Positions 6,441 to 9,989 of a DNA stretch of 9,989 nucleotides are shown piece by piece. Made by a program: the position numbers and the translations under genes. Position 1 is the stretch's first letter. Every line of letters starts with the position of its first letter. Source of the stretch: Candidatus Gerdarchaeota archaeon (GTDB lineage: Archaea > Asgardarchaeota > Heimdallarchaeia > JABLTI01); NCBI GenBank assembly GCA_016840945.1, contig JAEORJ010000361.1, positions 1 to 9,989 on the forward strand, read 5' to 3'. The notes under the pieces were generated by a model. It had not been told where the DNA came from. It saw only the letters and a program-made list of their open reading frames with translations, and searched no databases.

Positions 6441-7849
6441 TTATTTCCCTCCTCGCTGAAAAAGATCGATAAATCAGACTGCTTAGTAGTTTTATTTTCA
6501 TTCTTTAGGTAAGCTTCTTGACGTTTATTTTGAATGGTTTCTTTTGCACTTTCATTATTCTTTTTCTTAGCTATAGTTTTAGGATTTTTAGCTATCTCGA
6601 TTTCAGAATCAGTTATTTTTTTTGAAAATTCACTTATTGTATCATAGATTAAATTAATCTCTTCAGATTCTTCTGATGAAATCGATTTTAAACCAAGTAC
6701 TCGAATTGTCTCATTAGTAATATCAAGCCAATTATTTAGATGATCTTTCTTTGTTTTATACGAATCCTTTAGTAATTCAATTAATGCTTCATCTATAGAT
6801 ATGCCAGGTTTAGCTTGTTTAATTTCAATATTTGTTATTTGAGGATTAGCAATGACATGTAAAGCCTTTGATTCTTTTAATGCCGTTAAGTTTGAGAAAT
6901 TGACTAAACTCTGCTTACCTAATGGCAAACGACCTACAAAATCATATCTTATTATTGCTCCTTCTAAATCATTTTTCTTTACAAAATCGTTTGCTTTACT
7001 AATTATCTCATCTAGTGAATCGTCTTCTGAGAAATTAAAAATAAATCTCCCCTTGGGCCTAATATCAAATAATTTTCTCTCTATTTTTGAAACCCATTTT
7101 TTACTATCTGAATTAAAATTTATTTTTACACTAAAGTAACCATTTTTTCTTATATATCCATCTTTATCAGGTTTATCCCAATCATTTATACTTGTATGTT
7201 CAGTTGAACCTGGACAATATATGTTATTTCCACGTTCCTCCCAATGTTTGTGATAATGTCCTAAAGCAATATAATGGAATCCCATACTTGCAAGTTGATA
7301 ACCCGATACATCAAATATTGAATCACTCACTTGGCCTTGTACATACCCATGAAGTGCAAGTATATTGTATTTCTCTTTTTTTAATGGATTGTTTCTAATA
7401 ACCTCTTCAATAACAGTACCAGTTGTTTTTCCGTATTCTCCTACGCCAGTAAAAGTAACCTGATTATTAATTTGCACTGATTCATCTTGGATATAATATA
7501 AATAACCTAAATCTTCCAAGAATTTTAAAATTGTACCACCAAATCTTTGCGCTTGTGCTTTTGAAGCATCATGATTACCACGTATAACATAAAAAGGAAT
7601 TTTGGCTTGCTTGAATTTGTCTAAAATTTGAATAGCTAATCTAAGTGCTCCTGGTGATGGCTTAAACTGATGAAACAAGTCACCACAATGAATTACAAAA
7701 TCCGGTTTTTCTTCAACAATCATTTTTGCACATTTATTTGCTGCTTCAAAATAATCATACCATCTTTCTCTTTTTTGATATTGGAAATAATCCAAATGCC
7801 AATCTGCAGTATGGCAAAAATGGTATTCAACATTATTATTATCGCTAAT
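6437..7849 (-). CDS. mre11: DNA double-strand break repair nuclease Mre11 (probable ATT start)
   Basis: Mre11 is the Mn2+-dependent endonuclease/3'-5' exonuclease partner of Rad50. With the ATT at 7849 as start it has 470 residues. The phosphoesterase motifs are complete: D16-x-H18 (HTADWH), D57 (CGDLFH), N92-H93 (RGNHD), H167 (ALHG), H198 and H200 (GHYH). A capping region follows, and the C-terminal part beyond about residue 345 carries the helical Rad50-binding area and a Lys/Asn-rich linker. The first conventional in-frame start, TTG at 7795, would delete D16 and H18, so it cannot be right. The open frame continues to a TGA at 7858-7856 with no ATG, GTG or TTG. The SD GTAGGTGA is placed for ATT 7849. 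A one-base indel in the T5 run near 7817-7821 is the alternative. The C-terminus ends in a PIP box. herA lies 36 nt upstream; rad50 overlaps by 4 nt. Confidence 0.92.
   Translation of the reverse strand: MSDNNNVEYHFCHTADWHLDYFQYQKRERWYDYFEAANKCAKMIVEEKPDFVIHCGDLFHQFKPSPGALRLAIQILDKFKQAKIPFYVIRGNHDASKAQAQRFGGTILKFLEDLGYLYYIQDESVQINNQVTFTGVGEYGKTTGTVIEEVIRNNPLKKEKYNILALHGYVQGQVSDSIFDVSGYQLASMGFHYIALGHYHKHWEERGNNIYCPGSTEHTSINDWDKPDKDGYIRKNGYFSVKINFNSDSKKWVSKIERKLFDIRPKGRFIFNFSEDDSLDEIISKANDFVKKNDLEGAIIRYDFVGRLPLGKQSLVNFSNLTALKESKALHVIANPQITNIEIKQAKPGISIDEALIELLKDSYKTKKDHLNNWLDITNETIRVLGLKSISSEESEEINLIYDTISEFSKKITDSEIEIAKNPKTIAKKKNNESAKETIQNKRQEAYLKNENKTTKQSDLSIFFSEEGNK
6447..6454 (-). promoter_or_regulatory. 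SD GAGGAGGG of rad50, inside the end of mre11
   Basis: The minus-strand sequence GAGGAGGG precedes the rad50 ATG by six bases (AAATAA) and lies within the last mre11 codons. With the ATGA stop/start overlap it indicates that rad50 is translated by ribosomes finishing mre11, as befits fixed subunit stoichiometry. Confidence 0.75.
6458..6481 (-). other. PCNA-interacting peptide (PIP box) at the Mre11 C-terminus
   Basis: These codons give Q457-S-D-L-S-I-F-F464 of Mre11, an exact match to the canonical PIP consensus QxxLxxFF (small hydrophobic at position 4, aromatic pair at 7-8). Only six residues follow. It is preceded by a Lys/Asn-rich, probably disordered linker, the usual setting for PIP boxes in archaeal repair proteins. 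Binding to the sliding clamp is inferred from the motif. Confidence 0.7.
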
Positions 7850-7855
7850 TATTAT

Positions 7856-7863
7856 TCACCTAC
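7856..7863 (-). promoter_or_regulatory. SD GTAGGTGA of mre11, decides the start
   Basis: On the minus strand GTAGGTGA is followed by ATAATA and then ATT at 7849. From the GG there are nine bases to the start codon, exactly the distance seen before the TTG codons at 1458 and 3006. No ATG, GTG or TTG lies in the mre11 frame within reach. The only ATG nearby (21 nt downstream) is in another frame. Confidence 0.65.
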
Positions 7864-7885
7864 AATTTTCTTATGCAAATGTAAT

Positions 7886-9520
7886 TTAATCTAAATTGTA
7901 ATCATCTTCATATTTTTGTGGATTTTTTGCTGATCCTTTCTGTTCCTTTAATGCATTTTTCCATGATTCAGTTATTGGAACACCTTTACCACCAAGAGTA
8001 CCATCAAATGTATCAATTTTTACTAAGGCTGGTATTGGTAAACTTGGACCTACAATAACTGCTTCGCCTACATTTAATGCAGGCAAATCATTCAATAAAT
8101 CATCACTTAAACTTTCACTAGAACGCAAGATTTGTTGTTGATCATATGGATTTACAATTTTTAATATGATTTGAGTATTACACTGTGATAGAACATCACT
8201 ATCTAATCTTCCAGGTCTTTGAGATATCAAACCTAATCCTACACCAAATTTCCTTCCTTCTGCAGCTATTTGTTTTATAGTTCTACAAACACGACCTGAA
8301 CTTGGTATGAAATTATGTGCTTCCTCTATAATAGTTAACACTGCACATGGCAATTTATGCGGGGTGGCTTCATTTCTCACAGATGCTTGCCCTGCAGCAA
8401 ATATTTTTCTAGCAATTAAATCAACTATGGTTTGTTGTGTTCTTATCCCTAACCCCGTTAATGTTATTATGCTTATTTGATTTGGTTTTATCAGAGAAGG
8501 ACCACTGGGATTATAAACAGGTAGTTCTGAACTTTTTGTTAGTACATCTTTAGCTGGTGCTAAATCAATTCTTGAAAATAATCCAAACTTTGAATTCTCT
8601 AACCTATTTGCTTCTTTTTTCTTTTCTTCTTTTCTTAAGTCATTAATTATTGATTCGATTTCTTTTTTTAAGTCATTTAAATCCCAATCCTCATTTCTCT
8701 GTTGTAAATTCCAATAGGCTCTGCTAAACAAATCTCTTTGAATTGTTGCTTTTTCAGGTATTTCAAGAAGGGATAATAATTCATTATGTTGAAAATTACT
8801 TAATTTAAATGCGATTCTTTGCCTACCAGCCGTTTTTTTCGCAGAAAAAACTACGATATCTCCTTCTATATTCTTATTTTTTACAAATGGTACATAATCT
8901 TCATGGGGATCAATCACAACAACTGAACCTTGCAATTCATTAATAATTCTTGAAATAATTATTGCAACTGAATATGATTTTCCAGCACCAGTTATTGCTA
9001 GCACAGCAAAATGTTTAGAAACTAGCTCATCAACATTAATTTTTACCTTTACCTCATCATGAGATCTAAGTGTTCCAATTGAAATATGCCCTTTGCCAAA
9101 TATTTTATTAAGTATATCTGACGGTGCTCTGAATACTTTAGCTCCGGGATTTGGTGGAAATCTTGGTGAGATTATTTTCTCTCTATCTTCATCCAAATAC
9201 CCTAGAATTCTTGCTACAGCCCCTAACCTTTCTCCCTCCTCAATACTTCCCAGTAATTTCAATCGCTCTATAGAGTCTGGTGATTTTATTAAACTTTCAA
9301 TTAAATTCTCATTCGTCAAAGCAATTCGAGATATCATTGCTACAACTGGTTTTGGGATTAATTCCTTAGGGTAATCAATTACAACTAATTCTCCTTGTTC
9401 TAAAGGTTTTGATCGTGATATTTTAGGATCAACAATTAAAGCTACTTCTGTTGGTGTTGAAACACCTATTATTGTAGCAACAGCTTTACCATTATTGATC
9501 ATTTCCGAATTTTTTGACAC
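7886..9520 (-). CDS. herA: HerA hexameric DNA helicase/translocase
   Basis: HerA is a bidirectional FtsK/VirB4-type hexameric DNA pump that, with a NurA nuclease, resects ends together with Mre11-Rad50 in archaea. The 544 residues show an N-terminal HAS-barrel (about 12-140, GKAVATIIGV onward), the RecA-like core with Walker A TGAGKS (177-182), the VVIDPHEDY strand (201-209), a helical lysine/glutamate-rich insertion near 280-310, Walker B LTIIEEAHNF with acidic E399/E400, and the sensor/arginine-finger region GLGLISQRPGRLD (428-440). A C-terminal brace ends the protein. Length and motifs are normal for HerA. The GTG at 9520 fits leaderless initiation from the TATA box at 9548-9538. The in-frame ATG at 9502 is an alternative and lacks an SD. 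It is first in the operon herA-mre11-rad50. No nurA is found next to it. CedB-type conjugation ATPases are related, but the operon context argues for HerA. Confidence 0.94.
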   Translation of the reverse strand: MSKNSEMINNGKAVATIIGVSTPTEVALIVDPKISRSKPLEQGELVVIDYPKELIPKPVVAMISRIALTNENLIESLIKSPDSIERLKLLGSIEEGERLGAVARILGYLDEDREKIISPRFPPNPGAKVFRAPSDILNKIFGKGHISIGTLRSHDEVKVKINVDELVSKHFAVLAITGAGKSYSVAIIISRIINELQGSVVVIDPHEDYVPFVKNKNIEGDIVVFSAKKTAGRQRIAFKLSNFQHNELLSLLEIPEKATIQRDLFSRAYWNLQQRNEDWDLNDLKKEIESIINDLRKEEKKKEANRLENSKFGLFSRIDLAPAKDVLTKSSELPVYNPSGPSLIKPNQISIITLTGLGIRTQQTIVDLIARKIFAAGQASVRNEATPHKLPCAVLTIIEEAHNFIPSSGRVCRTIKQIAAEGRKFGVGLGLISQRPGRLDSDVLSQCNTQIILKIVNPYDQQQILRSSESLSDDLLNDLPALNVGEAVIVGPSLPIPALVKIDTFDGTLGGKGVPITESWKNALKEQKGSAKNPQKYEDDYNLD

Positions 9521-9537
9521 TGCTAAAACACTCGCTT

Positions 9538-9548
9538 CTTTTTATATG
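9538..9548 (-). promoter_or_regulatory. TATA box of the herA-mre11-rad50 operon
   Basis: CATATAAAAAG on the minus strand is centred about 23-25 nt before the GTG at 9520, which predicts a transcript starting at or next to the start codon. No SD of the GGTG kind precedes the GTG, in keeping with a leaderless first gene. A second TATA-like TTATAAAAG lies farther upstream near 9613-9605. Confidence 0.5.
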
Positions 9549-9595
9549 ATGAAATTGAATTTTCTACTAATAATCTTTCGTATCATCCTTTTCTT

Positions 9596-9601
9596 AAAAA
9601 A
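9596..9601 (-). terminator. U6 tract downstream of the small membrane-protein gene
   Basis: Nine nt after the TAA of the 94-aa gene, the minus strand has TTTTTT with no strong hairpin, as in archaeal U-tract termination. It separates this gene from the herA promoter and suggests the two are mainly transcribed apart, though read-through is possible over the 89-nt gap. Confidence 0.45.
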
Positions 9602-9609
9602 TTATACTT

Positions 9610-9894
9610 TTATAAGTACATATAACCTGCTAAAATACCCCCACCTGCTAATAATGATAAAGCTACTAATACAATACCTTTTACAATGGTCTTTTTTCCC
9701 CCTTTATCATCCCAACCAGTAGCCCATTGAATCGCGCCTACTATTGCTAATATTATACCTATAGCAAAACAAATTGCTATTAGAAAAGCTATTGCGTTGC
9801 TAAGAATAGTTTGGATGTGATCAGGTATATCCTTCAGATTTTCTAATAAATTGATTTTTAAGGTAGGAAAATTTTCAGATATAATATTTGGCAT
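9610..9894 (-). CDS. Small two-helix membrane protein, VirB2/TrbC/CedA1 pilin-like layout
   Basis: This 94-residue protein has a polar N-terminal segment (1-31, NLKDIPDHIQ), a first hydrophobic helix (about 33-56, rich in Ile and Ala), a short charged loop with GWDDKGGKK (60-68), and a second hydrophobic helix (about 69-92) ending in a Gly/Leu-rich AGGGILAGYMYL. Two tight helices joined by a short positive loop is the arrangement of VirB2/TrbC conjugative pilins and of the archaeal DNA-import pilins CedA1/TedC. No long cleavable signal peptide is visible, and no sequence signature proves the family. It lies 89 nt upstream of herA on the same strand, but has its own promoter and terminator. 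It could equally be another small inner-membrane protein. The ATG at 9894 is about 26 nt after a TATA-like box, so it is likely leaderless. Confidence 0.75.
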   Translation of the reverse strand: MPNIISENFPTLKINLLENLKDIPDHIQTILSNAIAFLIAICFAIGIILAIVGAIQWATGWDDKGGKKTIVKGIVLVALSLLAGGGILAGYMYL

Positions 9895-9915
9895 AATGAA
9901 TCATTAAATAATAAT

Positions 9916-9925
9916 AATTATAGAA
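9916..9925 (-). promoter_or_regulatory. TATA box of the small membrane-protein gene
   Basis: TTCTATAATT on the minus strand is centred about 26 nt before the ATG at 9894, predicting a leaderless transcript. There is no SD before this ATG. The T5 run at 9931-9927 just upstream could terminate the preceding minus-strand gene. Confidence 0.45.
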
Positions 9926-9945
9926 TAAAAACCCCAAATATTTTA

Positions 9946-9989
9946 TTATAACCCATGTTTAACAAATGCTCCTAAGAAAATTAATGCTA
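9946..9989 (-). CDS. Possible C-terminal tail of a truncated upstream gene
   Basis: From the right edge one minus-strand frame reads ALIFLGAFVKHGL and stops at TAA 9948-9946. The hydrophobic composition would suit the end of a membrane protein, perhaps linked to the small two-helix protein downstream. A T5 run follows the stop by about 15 nt. Thirteen codons are too few to prove coding, and another frame also stops shortly after the edge. Confidence 0.25.
   Translation of the reverse strand, partial: ALIFLGAFVKHGL

Noticed and set aside
6437..7795. mre11 starting at the TTG at 7795 (452 residues)
   Set aside because: This start falls after HTADWH and would remove D16 and H18, two metal ligands found in all active Mre11 proteins. 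The upstream frame clearly encodes them.
7886..9894. A complete Ced-like DNA import system
   Set aside because: Only a small two-helix protein and a HerA are present. HerA sits in an operon with mre11 and rad50, as a repair helicase would, and no CedA/VirB6-like channel is in the window.

Overview
The window looks like chromosomal DNA from a low-GC, probably mesophilic archaeon. The evidence is a herA-mre11-rad50 gene set, an NSUN6-type PUA/m5C RNA methyltransferase, GGTG-type Shine-Dalgarno (SD) motifs next to apparently leaderless genes with a TATA-like box about 25 nt upstream, frequent non-AUG starts, and very AT-rich intergenic DNA. The lineage (Asgard, Nitrososphaerota-like or another TACK/Bathyarchaeia-type group) cannot be settled from this sequence alone.

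Left part (1-3575, mostly + strand). A truncated minus-strand ORF probably begins at the left edge. After a divergent intergenic region come an NSUN6-like tRNA m5C methyltransferase (182-1372), an MtaD/DadD-type adenosine-derivative deaminase (TTG start at 1458), and an orphan protein with a coiled-coil N-terminus, a proline-rich middle and a charged tail (TTG start at 3006). The first two may be linked through S-adenosylhomocysteine: a methyltransferase produces it and MtaD-type enzymes deaminate it. That link is inference.

Right part (3570-9894, - strand). A double-strand-break end-processing operon, herA-mre11-rad50, is transcribed leftward and ends with a 6-bp convergent overlap with the orphan coiled-coil gene. 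mre11 and rad50 overlap by ATGA. The reading frame of mre11 extends upstream of its first TTG to include the essential Asp-x-His metal motif, yet contains no ATG, GTG or TTG there. A strong SD sits exactly where it would serve an in-frame ATT codon. Mre11 also ends in a textbook PCNA-interacting peptide (QxxLxxFF). The nuclease NurA, the usual HerA partner, is not in the window. Directly upstream of herA, with its own promoter and a U6 terminator, is a 94-aa two-helix membrane protein whose layout resembles VirB2/TrbC/CedA1-type pilins. The right edge holds the possible tail of another minus-strand gene.

The points most worth a second look are the ATT start of mre11, the Mre11 PIP box, the pilin-like protein beside HerA, and the orphan coiled-coil/proline-rich protein. 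No CRISPR array, insertion sequence, tRNA or rRNA was seen.
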